Source: Klugiella xanthotipulae (GTDB lineage: Bacteria; Actinomycetota; Actinomycetes; Actinomycetales; Microbacteriaceae). From it: a DNA stretch of 64,000 nucleotides. Below, piece by piece: positions 54,291-62,201 of the stretch. The stretch covers positions 1,287,096 through 1,351,095 of the forward strand of contig NZ_VFPN01000001.1 of NCBI RefSeq assembly GCF_006716695.1. Reading direction: 5' to 3'. The position numbers and the translations under genes were made by a program. The notes beneath the pieces were generated by a model, which saw only the letters and a program-made list of their open reading frames with translations, was not told where the DNA came from and did not search any database. Position 1 is the stretch's first letter. Each line of letters begins with the position of its first letter.

Positions 54291-54797
54291 ATGCTCGACG
54301 CCGAAATGGAGGTGGCGGTGCGGCGCGTCTGGGATATCGCGGCCACCGTCACCGACCCCGAAATCCCGGTCCTCACCATTGAGGATCTGGGGGTTCTGCG
54401 CCGCGTTGACGTATGCGGAACCGCCGTGACCGTGACCCTCACCCCCACCTACAGCGGATGCCCTGCCATGGACACCATGTCGGTGGATGTGCGCCGCGCG
54501 CTCGCCACCGCCGGATACAACGACGTCACCGTGACGCTGGCGTTGGCCCCCGCCTGGACCACTGATTGGATCTCTGAACAGGGAAAAATTAAGCTCAATG
54601 AGTACGGTATCGCCCCGCCCACCGGCCACTCCGCGCGCGGGACGGCCGGTCCCGTATCGCTGCTCCTGTCCGTGAAATGCCCCCGGTGTTCGTCGCTGAA
54701 CACCCGCGAACTCTCCCGTTTCGGTTCCACCTCCTGCAAGGCGCTCCACGAGTGCCGCGAGTGCCTGGAACCCTTCGACTACTTCAAGGTGTTGTAA
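54291..54797 (+). CDS. paaD: Phenylacetate degradation protein PaaD (iron-sulfur assembly-like)
   Basis: A 168-aa DUF59/MIP18-family protein from the ATG at 54291. DPEIPVLTIEDLGVLRRV and TPTYSGCPAMDTMSVDV (with the conserved cysteine) are the DUF59 part; the C-terminus carries a zinc-like site CPRC, CKALHECRECLEPFDYFK. PaaD is needed for maturation of the Paa epoxidase, probably its iron-sulfur cluster. It lies between paaC and paaE, 2 bases from each. Confidence 0.95.
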   Translation: MLDAEMEVAVRRVWDIAATVTDPEIPVLTIEDLGVLRRVDVCGTAVTVTLTPTYSGCPAMDTMSVDVRRALATAGYNDVTVTLALAPAWTTDWISEQGKIKLNEYGIAPPTGHSARGTAGPVSLLLSVKCPRCSSLNTRELSRFGSTSCKALHECRECLEPFDYFKVL

Positions 54798-54799
54798 CT

Positions 54800-55915
54800 A
54801 TGTCCACAGCAAATCTCACCGCGACTAAGCGTCGCGCCCGCTTTCACACCCTGAGGGTGTCGAGTATCCGCCCCCTGACCGCCGAGAGTGTGGAGGTGAG
54901 CTTCACCGTTCCTGACGAACTGCACGGCGAGTTTGACTACGTGCCCGGCCAGCATGTGGCCCTGCGCGCCACGCTCGACGGCCGTGAGGTGCGTCGCAGC
55001 TACTCGCTGTGTCGCCCGGCCGCCCCCGGCTCGATCAGTGTGGCGATCAAACGCAACCACGGCGGAAAGTTCTCCACCTGGGCCAACACCGAGTTGCGCG
55101 CGGGGGATCGGCTGGACGTGATGAGTCCACAGGGCACCTTCACCTCCTCCCTGCCCGACCTCAGCCACGCGCATATCGTGGGGATTGCGGCCGGTTCGGG
55201 GATCACCCCGCTCATGTCGCTTGCCCAGACGGCCCTCGCCGCCTCCGACACCTCCCGTTTTTCGCTGCTCTACACCAACCGCACCGCGATTGATGTGATG
55301 TTCCTGGAGGAGCTTGCCGACCTCAAAGACCGCTACCCCGGCCGGGTCGCACTGCACCACGTGCTTTCGCGCGAGCAGCGCTCGGCCCCACTGCTCTCGG
55401 GCCGCATCGACGAGGAGAAATTTCGCACCATCCTGCGGACTCTGATCTACCCGGAGGGCGTGGACGAGTGGTTCCTGTGCGGCCCGTTTGAGCTGGTGCA
55501 ACTGTGCCGAGATGTTCTGGAGGCTGTGGGGGTTGACCGCTCCCACGTGCACTATGAGCTGTTCACCACGGGCGAGCCGGGAGAGGAGGCTCCCGACCGG
55601 GGCCGGCCGATTGTGGTGGATGAGGCGGGCAACAACCACCTGATCGAGTTCACCCTCGACGGCCAGATTTCGACGGTGAAGACGCCCGTGAACGCCAATG
55701 AGAGCATCCTCAACGCCGCCCTGCGGGTGCGCCCCGATGTGCCGTTTGCCTGCGCCGGTGGGGTGTGCGGAACGTGCCGCGCGAAGGTGGTATCGGGGAA
55801 TGTGCAGATGACCGAAAACTACGCGCTGGAACCGGACGAGATCGAGCGCGGCTACGTGCTCACCTGCCAGTCACACCCCACGAGCGAGACGGTCTCGGTG
55901 AGTTACGATGCCTAG
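54800..55915 (+). CDS. paaE: 1,2-phenylacetyl-CoA epoxidase reductase subunit E
   Basis: A 371-aa reductase from the ATG at 54800, two bases after paaD. The FAD domain shows RRSYSLCRPA (65-74), the NADPH domain AAGSGITPLMSLAQTAL, and the C-terminal ferredoxin has the four 2Fe-2S cysteines C318, C323, C326 (CAGGVCGTC) and C356 (LTCQ). It passes electrons from NADPH to the diiron centre of PaaA. The stop overlaps the paaG start. Confidence 0.97.
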   Translation: MSTANLTATKRRARFHTLRVSSIRPLTAESVEVSFTVPDELHGEFDYVPGQHVALRATLDGREVRRSYSLCRPAAPGSISVAIKRNHGGKFSTWANTELRAGDRLDVMSPQGTFTSSLPDLSHAHIVGIAAGSGITPLMSLAQTALAASDTSRFSLLYTNRTAIDVMFLEELADLKDRYPGRVALHHVLSREQRSAPLLSGRIDEEKFRTILRTLIYPEGVDEWFLCGPFELVQLCRDVLEAVGVDRSHVHYELFTTGEPGEEAPDRGRPIVVDEAGNNHLIEFTLDGQISTVKTPVNANESILNAALRVRPDVPFACAGGVCGTCRAKVVSGNVQMTENYALEPDEIERGYVLTCQSHPTSETVSVSYDA

Positions 55916-56708
55916 CGCGGTGGCCGTCGGCTCGATGGTGGGGCTAGAGATTGCGGATAACGTGGCCCATGTTGTCCTCAACGCTCCGGCGCGGCTCAAC
56001 TCCCTGGATGCTGCCGCCCTGCGCGACCTTTCCGCCGCCTACGCCGCGGCCGAGGCTGCGGGCGTGCGTGCCCTGGTAGTGCGCGGTGAGGGCCGGGCGT
56101 TCTGTGCGGGCCGCGACATTTCCGGGGTTGATCCTCGCACGGATGACGTGGCCGGGTACCTCGGCGGTCTGGTGGAGCCCCTGCTCCGGAGGATGAGTGC
56201 GTTTCCCGCACCCACGTTTGCCGCAGCGCACGGGGCCTGCCTGGGGGTGGGCCTCGGTCTGCTGATTGCCACGGATGTGGTGTACGTGGCCGACACGGCC
56301 GCGATCGGTTCACCCTTTGCCAACCTGGGGGCCACGCTCGACTCGGGCGGGCACGCTCTCTTCGTGGAGCGGCTGGGCGCGCATCGCACCCTCGACCTGA
56401 TCTACTCGGGCCGACTGATGTCGGGGGCGGAGGCCGTTGCGGCCGGGCTATTTAGCCAGACCTTCCCCGCCAACGAGGTCACGGAGGCCGCGGTGCGGGC
56501 TGCCGTGAGCGCGGCCTCCGGTGCCACCCGGGCGTTCCTGGCGAGCAAGGCGCTCGTGCACCAGCTGCGTGACGAGCGACTGGGGCTGTGGCAGAGCATG
56601 GGTATCGAGAACGCGGCGCAGGCGGAACTGTGTGCGACCGCGGACTATCGGGAGGGGTTTCTGGCGTTTCAGGAGAAGCGGCCGCCGGTGTTCACCGGGC
56701 GGGGGTAG
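55908..56708 (+). CDS. paaG: Ring-1,2-epoxyphenylacetyl-CoA isomerase (oxepin-CoA forming), PaaG-like
   Basis: A 266-aa crotonase from the ATG at 55908, overlapping paaE. AFCAGRDISG is the CoA-binding oxyanion half; HGACLGVGLGLLIATDVVYVADTAAIGSPFANLGATLDSGGHALFVERLG carries the second oxyanion glycine and the catalytic aspartate in LDSGG (no Glu as in hydratases), as in PaaG, which isomerises the ring epoxide to the seven-membered oxepin-CoA. It ends the paaABCDE unit; the minus-strand WXG-like gene ends four bases further. Confidence 0.9.
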   Translation: MPSAVAVGSMVGLEIADNVAHVVLNAPARLNSLDAAALRDLSAAYAAAEAAGVRALVVRGEGRAFCAGRDISGVDPRTDDVAGYLGGLVEPLLRRMSAFPAPTFAAAHGACLGVGLGLLIATDVVYVADTAAIGSPFANLGATLDSGGHALFVERLGAHRTLDLIYSGRLMSGAEAVAAGLFSQTFPANEVTEAAVRAAVSAASGATRAFLASKALVHQLRDERLGLWQSMGIENAAQAELCATADYREGFLAFQEKRPPVFTGRG

Positions 56709-56712
56709 TGGG

Positions 56713-58041
56713 TTAGTGGTGCCACCATCGTTTTTTGGGTGTGGGTTTGTTGCGTTCTTCTTCGGCGCGGCGTTGTGCTTGCGCGGCTTCATACAGGGGA
56801 TCACCGGGGACGCGTGAGCCGGCACCGGCTTTAGGTTGCACGAAGGGTTCATCGTCTTCGAGTCTCGGCGCGATGAGTCCTCGTGTGGTGGGTCGTTTTT
56901 TCTCTCCTGATCCGCTACCGGCCGGGGCGCCGCCCATCATGCCCATCCCACCACGAGCACCACCCGTGCCCGTGGGGGTCGTGCTCGCGGGTGCGGGTTT
57001 GAGTCCTGTACCGCCCGGGGTGTTACCACCACCCAGGACCACACCGCCGCCGCCCAGGCCGCCCGTGCTGAGTTTCGCGGCCCCTACGGCTACTCCCGCA
57101 CCCGCGATACCCCCGAGGACACCGCCGGTACCGTTCCCTAAACCGCCCGTGGTACCGCCACCAGAACCACTGCCGTCATCCGCGGACGTGTCTCCGGGAT
57201 AGTACGGAGACTCAGGATCCCACACGATTCCATCACCCGGCAGCGTACCACCACCGCCACCACCGCCACCGCCGTCACCGGGGCCGGTACCGCCACCACC
57301 GCCCGGGCCACCACCGCCGTCACCGGGGCCGGTACCACCGCCACCGCCCGGGCCACCACCGCCGCCGCCGGGGGGTGTTATGCCCGGGACCGTGGAACCC
57401 GGGCCTGGGAAAACCGGGCCCCCACCACCGGGTGTTTCAAGACCACCGGTCCGACCCCGTTCCAGCGGGTCCGGATAGTCATACTCCGGCGGAACATCAC
57501 TACCCGCTTCAGGCTTCTGGTAGCCCTCTCCTGGCCACAGCTCCTTCACGCTGCTTGTGATGCGTTGGGCGATGATTTGTGTAGCGGAAGCGAGTTCTTT
57601 GACGGCTTTCTGTGCTTCCTGTTCACGCTGAGCCGCAAGAGCAGACTCGGCAGTCACGATACCGGCCGCGCTGATAATCGTGCCCAACCCCGGGAGGAGA
57701 ACCGTTCCTCCCGCGATCACCGCCGCTTTATCCACGGGGCTGAGAGCAATTCCCTGGATCTCCTCATACGCATCACGCGCGAAATCAATCAGCATATTCG
57801 CCGACTCCACCACACGAGCAATCTCCGCAATAGAACGAGAACTATACGAAAGCTTACGCCCGTCAACATCGAGCTTGTCGCGCGCGGCATCCGCTGATTT
57901 CCCGTCCCACCCCGGGTTACCCGCGACCACTTTCATCGCTGCCGCAGCAGTATCGGCCACGGTCGCGATCCGCACAAAATCACTGTTATTCCACTTCGAT
58001 CGGTACGCCGATTCATACAAGAGTTCTTCGTAGTAGCCCAT
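56713..58041 (-). CDS. WXG-like helical protein with Gly/Pro-rich tail (type VII secretion-associated)
   Basis: A 442-aa protein from the ATG at 58039-58041 (GGAAGGA ribosome site); an in-frame extension into the neighbouring repeat (LPR units) was rejected. The N-terminal 110 residues are helical with W45-D-G47 in GNPGWDGKSADAARDKL, the WXG turn of ESX-type substrates. A hydrophobic helix-rich stretch follows (KAAVIAGGTVLLPGLGTIISAAGIVTAE, 112-140). From about 190 it is low-complexity Gly/Pro/Thr with a 15-residue tandem unit (GPGGGGGTGPGDGGG), then GGVLGGIAGAGVAVGAAKLS and a charged end RRAEEERNKPTPKKRWWHH. It sits 4 bases after mycosin on the same strand. It may be a cell-surface or secreted effector; function is unknown. 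Confidence 0.75.
   Translation of the reverse strand: MGYYEELLYESAYRSKWNNSDFVRIATVADTAAAAMKVVAGNPGWDGKSADAARDKLDVDGRKLSYSSRSIAEIARVVESANMLIDFARDAYEEIQGIALSPVDKAAVIAGGTVLLPGLGTIISAAGIVTAESALAAQREQEAQKAVKELASATQIIAQRITSSVKELWPGEGYQKPEAGSDVPPEYDYPDPLERGRTGGLETPGGGGPVFPGPGSTVPGITPPGGGGGGPGGGGGTGPGDGGGGPGGGGGTGPGDGGGGGGGGGTLPGDGIVWDPESPYYPGDTSADDGSGSGGGTTGGLGNGTGGVLGGIAGAGVAVGAAKLSTGGLGGGGVVLGGGNTPGGTGLKPAPASTTPTGTGGARGGMGMMGGAPAGSGSGEKKRPTTRGLIAPRLEDDEPFVQPKAGAGSRVPGDPLYEAAQAQRRAEEERNKPTPKKRWWHH
57272..57361. repeat. 45-bp tandem repeat in the Gly-rich region (two copies)
   Basis: Two adjacent, nearly identical 45-bp units at 57272-57316 and 57317-57361, both opening CCGTCACCGGGGCCGGTACC on the plus strand. 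They encode a repeated 15-residue Gly/Pro/Asp unit in the WXG-like protein. In-frame copy change is easy by slippage. Confidence 0.8.
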
Positions 58042-58045
58042 ATCG

Positions 58046-59431
58046 CTACAATCCTTCCGTGGGAGTCGTGGGAGTCGTGGGAGTCGTGGGAGTCGTGGGA
58101 GTCGTGGGAGTCGTGGGAGTCGTGGGAGTCGTGGGAGTCGTGGGAGTCGTGGGAGTCGTGGGAGTCGTGGGAGTCGTTTTTCGTCGGTTTCGAAGGATAA
58201 GCACCGTGGTGACCGCTGCAACAACAACCAACCCGCCAACCGCCACCCCACCCCACAGCAAGAGATCAGGCAGAGTTACCGCACCCGCAGGCGCGGCCGA
58301 GGTCGGCTGCGCGGACGCCCCAAAAACATCCTCAAACAACGGAGAACCGAAATCCTTGTCGAAAAGAGGATTCACATCCGGGTACTGCGTCGGATCAACA
58401 CGAAGCATATGCTGCAACGACACAGACCCATACCCCCAATACCCAGCGGGATCAAAGAAAAGATCATGATCCTCACTCCCGGTATTACGAATAAGAGTCT
58501 GTAACAACTGGTTTCCCGTGGCCTCTGGATACTTTGATTTCACCAGGGCCAAGAAACCCGACGTAATCGCGGTCGCCATCGACGTTCCCGAACTCGTCCC
58601 AAAACTTGTCCACGAACGATTCAGAGTCAGGATGTCTCCACCGGGACCGACTACGGTCACCGCTGGATCCACTTTCGCGGAGTTAGCGACAATCGCACCC
58701 GCGGGCGTTTCCGCCTGCAGAGTCACAACGCCATTGAGCGTAGAGAGTCCCGAGGCGGTGACCAGATCATTCGAGGTCCCCGAAACGAGCACAACCCCCT
58801 TCTGCAACGCGTAGGTCACCGCCTGAACCACCGGACGAGTAGCACCCGCTCCGAGTGACATGGAAATAATGTCTGCCCCATCATCAACCGCCTGCGTAAT
58901 CGCCTCAGCCAAGGCCTCCTGGAATGCGCCCTTCTTGTCGCGGTAGCAATCAGCAACTGAACTAAAATCAGGTCCAAAATCTAAGTTGCGGAATAAAGCC
59001 GCGTAGTAGTTGATCTGGGCATCCGGTGCGACGCCGAGGGGTGCCTGCACCCCGGGCGCACCGCCATCCCCATTACCCGCGATAAACATGGTCATCTCGG
59101 TTCCGTGACTGGCCTCTTCCGGGTTACTGCTGGTGGCCGGGGCACGCGTTCCCGGGGTATCGGAAAGATCGCAGTAAGACGGTTCACGCACCGTGATATT
59201 CGCGTCCGCGAGAGCGGGCATCTCACGATACAAAGGCGAGTCAATAATAGCGATCGTGACACCCTGCCCCGTGAACCCACTGTCATGAGCCTCTTGCACA
59301 CCATAATTGTCGTAGTACCAGAGCCCGGGAGTGCCCTCCGCCGCAGCCGGGACAAGCCCCACACCCCCCAGCACCGCGACCACAACCCCGGCACCAAACA
59401 CCCGCACCCCCACCCTCCAGGGGCGGGTCAC
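58046..59431 (-). CDS. mycP: Mycosin-type subtilase (type VII secretion-associated serine protease)
   Basis: A 461-aa membrane-anchored S8 protease. It begins at the GTG at 59429-59431, overlapping the stop of the upstream WXG-like gene (GTGA). A signal peptide (1-30, ending VPAAAEG) precedes the catalytic domain with D64 (AIIDSPL), H109 (EASHGTEM), oxyanion N221 (SGTSND) and S284 (SSGTSMATAI), all present. A linker leads to a C-terminal transmembrane helix (about 390-412, LLLWGGVAVGGLVVVAAVTTVLIL), then RNRRK and a cytoplasmic tail of 13 Thr-Pro-Thr units. Mycosins are components of mycobacterial ESX secretion systems. No EccB, EccC, EccD or EccE gene is visible here, so it is an orphan or works with a distant core. 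Confidence 0.9.
   Translation of the reverse strand: MTRPWRVGVRVFGAGVVVAVLGGVGLVPAAAEGTPGLWYYDNYGVQEAHDSGFTGQGVTIAIIDSPLYREMPALADANITVREPSYCDLSDTPGTRAPATSSNPEEASHGTEMTMFIAGNGDGGAPGVQAPLGVAPDAQINYYAALFRNLDFGPDFSSVADCYRDKKGAFQEALAEAITQAVDDGADIISMSLGAGATRPVVQAVTYALQKGVVLVSGTSNDLVTASGLSTLNGVVTLQAETPAGAIVANSAKVDPAVTVVGPGGDILTLNRSWTSFGTSSGTSMATAITSGFLALVKSKYPEATGNQLLQTLIRNTGSEDHDLFFDPAGYWGYGSVSLQHMLRVDPTQYPDVNPLFDKDFGSPLFEDVFGASAQPTSAAPAGAVTLPDLLLWGGVAVGGLVVVAAVTTVLILRNRRKTTPTTPTTPTTPTTPTTPTTPTTPTTPTTPTTPTTPTTPTEGL
58061..58177. repeat. 13-copy perfect 9-bp tandem repeat
   Basis: Thirteen perfect copies of GGGAGTCGT (117 bp). On the minus strand they encode Thr-Pro-Thr repeated 13 times at the C-terminus of the mycosin. 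Because the unit is a multiple of three, copy-number change alters tail length without breaking the frame. Confidence 0.95.
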
Positions 59432-59943
59432 CCCTCGCCCCCAGCCGACGACGCACTACTCCCCGAACCACCCGCACCACCCGGAGCCGCCCCCGGCCCC
59501 GAACCACCAGACACCACACCCGGCCCGGTGCCCGCACCAGGTGCCGCAGCACCAGTACCGCCCGCACCACCCGGAGCCGCACCCGGCCCGGCCACCGGCG
59601 AAGACACCGGGACCACAGCGGCCACGACACCCTCAACCCACTCCGTTTCAACCCGCAACTCATGCGCAAAGTTCTCATCAAGAGCACTAAGATCCTCAAC
59701 CGTGGCCTTGATATTATCCGCCTGAGTCGCAAGATACCCTTGCCACCCATCAGTACGCTTCTTCAACTGCACCATCGCCCAGTCCAACGTATCGTCAAGC
59801 TCCTGAGTAGCCGTAGGATCCGCCGCACACGTAAGATTCGGCGGCGGACCAGGATACGCCGCCGCGAGATCTTCCTGCGCATTTCGGAGTTTCTGAATAG
59901 CCGTGAGAACCTCTTCTTCCCGGATCCCAATGTTGTACGTCAT
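59428..59943 (-). CDS. WXG-like small helical protein with Gly/Ala/Pro tail
   Basis: A 171-aa protein from the ATG at 59941-59943. Residues 1-105 form two helices with W67-Q-G69 in KKRTDGWQGYLATQ between them (WXG turn), the fold of ESX-secreted proteins, though longer than the usual 100 aa. Residues 107-171 are a Gly/Ala/Pro/Ser-rich tail (PGAAPGGAGGTGAAAPGAG...). It overlaps the mycosin by GTGA and heads the three-gene operon. It is likely secreted or acts as partner of the larger WXG-like protein. Base composition is near 55% G+C in parts of this gene, below the neighbouring paa genes. Confidence 0.75.
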   Translation of the reverse strand: MTYNIGIREEEVLTAIQKLRNAQEDLAAAYPGPPPNLTCAADPTATQELDDTLDWAMVQLKKRTDGWQGYLATQADNIKATVEDLSALDENFAHELRVETEWVEGVVAAVVPVSSPVAGPGAAPGGAGGTGAAAPGAGTGPGVVSGGSGPGAAPGGAGGSGSSASSAGGEG

Positions 59944-60210
59944 ATCCCTACTCCATCACCGCACAAAAAACAAAAAAAAGGAGCACCACCGAACAACTCG
60001 GTAACGCCCCCACAACCAGCACGCCAGGCACACACACCCAACATAAAACATCCCCAGCGTAACGGAGCCTCTCTGAGGTTGCAAAACGGAGAGCCCGTTT
60101 TGTGGATAACTTCATGCTGTTGCGCGGCGAGAGCCGGTGCGGCCCGCGCGTGTCGGTCGCGCGTGTCGGTTCGGCTTGCACCCGCGGGGCATCCCTGAGA
60201 CAATTACTGT
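59944..60210. other. Divergent intergenic region between the WXG operon and paaJ
   Basis: The stretch begins with an A-rich run (59962-59978) that is the leader of the WXG-like operon, and contains a hairpin CAAAACGG (60082-60089) / CCGTTTTG (60095-60102). It is AT-richer than coding DNA nearby. No gene is seen. The promoters of both directions must be here. Confidence 0.45.
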
Positions 60211-60222
60211 CCGAACGTTCGG
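60211..60222. promoter_or_regulatory. PaaR-type operator in front of paaJ
   Basis: CCGAACGTTCGG is a perfect 12-bp palindrome 45 bp upstream of the paaJ start and the counterpart of the site at 52092-52103 in front of paaA. TetR-family PaaR regulators bind such dyads in other actinobacteria; no regulator gene is visible in the window. Confidence 0.65.
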
Positions 60223-60267
60223 TAATTATTACGTTCATCCCATCGACAGCGCGGTCAAGGAGAAAAC

Positions 60268-61467
60268 ATGGCAGAGGCATTTCTGGTGGGCGGTGCCCGC
60301 ACCCCGGTGGGACGTTACGGTGGGGTCCTCGCCACGGTTCGGGCGGATGATTTGGCCGCGCTCGTCATCGGCGAGACCGTGCGTCGCGCACAAGCCGATT
60401 CCCCGCTCTTCAACACAGATCTCATTGACGAGGTGATTCTCGGCAACGCCAACCAGGCCGGTGAAGACAACCGCAATGTGGCGCGGATGGCGACCCTGCT
60501 CGCGGGGCTGCCCGACAGCATCCCGGGCATCACGGTGAACCGGCTGTGCGCCTCGGGTCTCTCCGCAATCACGATGGCCGCCCAGGCGATCCGGGCGGGG
60601 GACGCCGATGTGATCGTGGCCGGTGGTGTTGAGTCGATGACTCGTGCGCCCTGGGTGCAGGGTAAACCCGAGCGCGCCTTTGCCAAACCCGGCCCGCAAT
60701 TTGATACCTCCATCGGATGGCGCTTCACCAACCCGCGCCTCGCCGCACGCGATAAAGCCACGTTCTCGATGCCGGAGACGGCCGAGGAGGTTGCCCGGGT
60801 GGAGGGGATTAGCCGTGAGGACGCCGACGCCTTCGCCCTCACCAGCCAGCAGCGCGCCACCGCCGCACTTGATGCGGGCCGCTTTGCGGACGAGATCGTG
60901 GGGGTGCCCACCCGTTCGGGCGAGGTGCTCCTCGACGAGGGTCCGCGTCGCGACTCCACGCTGGCGGCCCTCGCCGGGTTGCGGCCCGTGGTGCCCGGCG
61001 GCAGCGTGGTGACGGCGGGCAACGCCAGTTCCCTCAACGACGGAGCCTCAGCCCTCCTTGTCGCGAGCGGCGCAGCGGTCCAACGCTACGGACTCGTGCC
61101 GCGTGCGCGCATTGTGACCGGTGTGACTGTGGGGCTTGCCCCCGAGATCATGGGGATGGGCCCCGTGCCCGCTACGCAGAAGGCGCTTGCCCGCGCGGGC
61201 CTCGAGGTGGGCGACCTGGGCTCGGTTGAACTCAACGAGGCGTTTGCGACGCAGTCCCTCGCGTGCATCCGTCGCCTCGGGCTCGACCCGGCGCGCGTGA
61301 ACGCCGACGGCGGTGCGATTGCCCTGGGCCACGCGCTCGGGTCGAGCGGGGCGCGGCTCCTGGTTACCCTGCTGGGGCGGATGGCCCGCGAGGAGTCCCG
61401 TTACGGTCTCGCCACCATGTGCGTGGGCGTGGGCCAAGGCTCCGCGATGATCGTCGAGCGTGTGTGA
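60268..61467 (+). CDS. paaJ: 3-oxoadipyl-CoA / 3-oxo-5,6-dehydrosuberyl-CoA thiolase
   Basis: A 399-aa thiolase from the ATG at 60268 (AAGGAG ribosome site). The catalytic residues are C94 (NRLCASGLS), H355 (GGAIALGHALG) and C385 (TMCVGVGQG). It cleaves the 3-oxoacyl-CoA intermediates of the phenylacetate pathway to acetyl-CoA and a shortened acyl-CoA or succinyl-CoA. paaF overlaps its stop (TGATG), so paaJFH form one unit. Thiolases of this type are hard to separate from general acetyl-CoA acetyltransferases by sequence; the context decides. Confidence 0.92.
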   Translation: MAEAFLVGGARTPVGRYGGVLATVRADDLAALVIGETVRRAQADSPLFNTDLIDEVILGNANQAGEDNRNVARMATLLAGLPDSIPGITVNRLCASGLSAITMAAQAIRAGDADVIVAGGVESMTRAPWVQGKPERAFAKPGPQFDTSIGWRFTNPRLAARDKATFSMPETAEEVARVEGISREDADAFALTSQQRATAALDAGRFADEIVGVPTRSGEVLLDEGPRRDSTLAALAGLRPVVPGGSVVTAGNASSLNDGASALLVASGAAVQRYGLVPRARIVTGVTVGLAPEIMGMGPVPATQKALARAGLEVGDLGSVELNEAFATQSLACIRRLGLDPARVNADGGAIALGHALGSSGARLLVTLLGRMAREESRYGLATMCVGVGQGSAMIVERV

Positions 61468-62201
61468 TGGCCGCCCTCAGCGTGGAGCGGCGCGATGACC
61501 GCTACGTTGTTCTTCTCAACCGGCCGGAGGTGCGCAACGCGATTGACCGGCAGATGATTGAGGAACTGCACGGTGTGTGTGCCGAGCTGGAGACATCGCC
61601 GCGCATCCTCATTATTGCGGGTGCGGGCGGCGTCTTTGCCTCCGGGGCCGATATCGGGCAGCTACGTGAGCGCCGGGCCGCTGACGCCCTGGCGGGCATC
61701 AACACCCGGGCTTTTGAGCGGATCGCCGCGCTGCCAATGCCCGTGATTGCGGCCATCGACGGCTACGCGCTGGGCGGGGGAGCCGAGCTCGCCTACGCCG
61801 CCGACTTCCGCATCGGCACACCCGCCCTGAAAATGGGGAACCCGGAGACGGGGCTCGGCATCATCGCCGCGGCCGGGGCCACCTGGCGACTGCGCGAGCT
61901 TGTGGGTGAGCCGCTTGCCAAGGAGATTCTGCTCGCGGGTCGGGTGCTGGATGCCGACGAGGCCCGTGCCGCCCATCTCGTCACCGAGATTCACCCCGCC
62001 GACGAACTCCTCGCGGCCGCGCACGCGCTGGCCGACCGCATCGCGCGGCAGGACCCGCTCGCCACGCGGCACACCAAGGCGGTGTTCCACGCGGCCCGGG
62101 AGGAGCATCCCGCCGTGGACCTGGCAGCGCAGGCCGAACTGTTCGAATCGCCCGAGAAGTTTCGGCGAATGACCGAGTTTCTTGAGAGGAAAAAGCGATG
62201 A
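61467..62201 (+). CDS. paaF: Enoyl-CoA hydratase (2,3-dehydroadipyl-CoA hydratase), PaaF-like
   Basis: A 244-aa crotonase from the ATG at 61467. FASGADIGQLRE and GYALGGGAELAYAADFRIG (the oxyanion and first catalytic Glu) followed by NPETGLG with the second Glu indicate an active enoyl-CoA hydratase, unlike the Asp-type PaaG upstream. It hydrates the unsaturated adipyl-CoA intermediate. It overlaps paaJ at its start and paaH at its end. Confidence 0.9.
   Translation: MAALSVERRDDRYVVLLNRPEVRNAIDRQMIEELHGVCAELETSPRILIIAGAGGVFASGADIGQLRERRAADALAGINTRAFERIAALPMPVIAAIDGYALGGGAELAYAADFRIGTPALKMGNPETGLGIIAAAGATWRLRELVGEPLAKEILLAGRVLDADEARAAHLVTEIHPADELLAAAHALADRIARQDPLATRHTKAVFHAAREEHPAVDLAAQAELFESPEKFRRMTEFLERKKR

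Noticed and set aside
58061..58177. CRISPR-like array
   Set aside because: The units are 9 bp, directly adjacent with no spacers, and code for a Thr-Pro tail; no cas genes are nearby.
58042..58251. N-terminal extension of the larger WXG-like protein through (Leu-Pro-Arg)n
   Set aside because: It is the mycosin repeat read in another frame; the ATG at 58041 has its own ribosome site and starts the helical domain.
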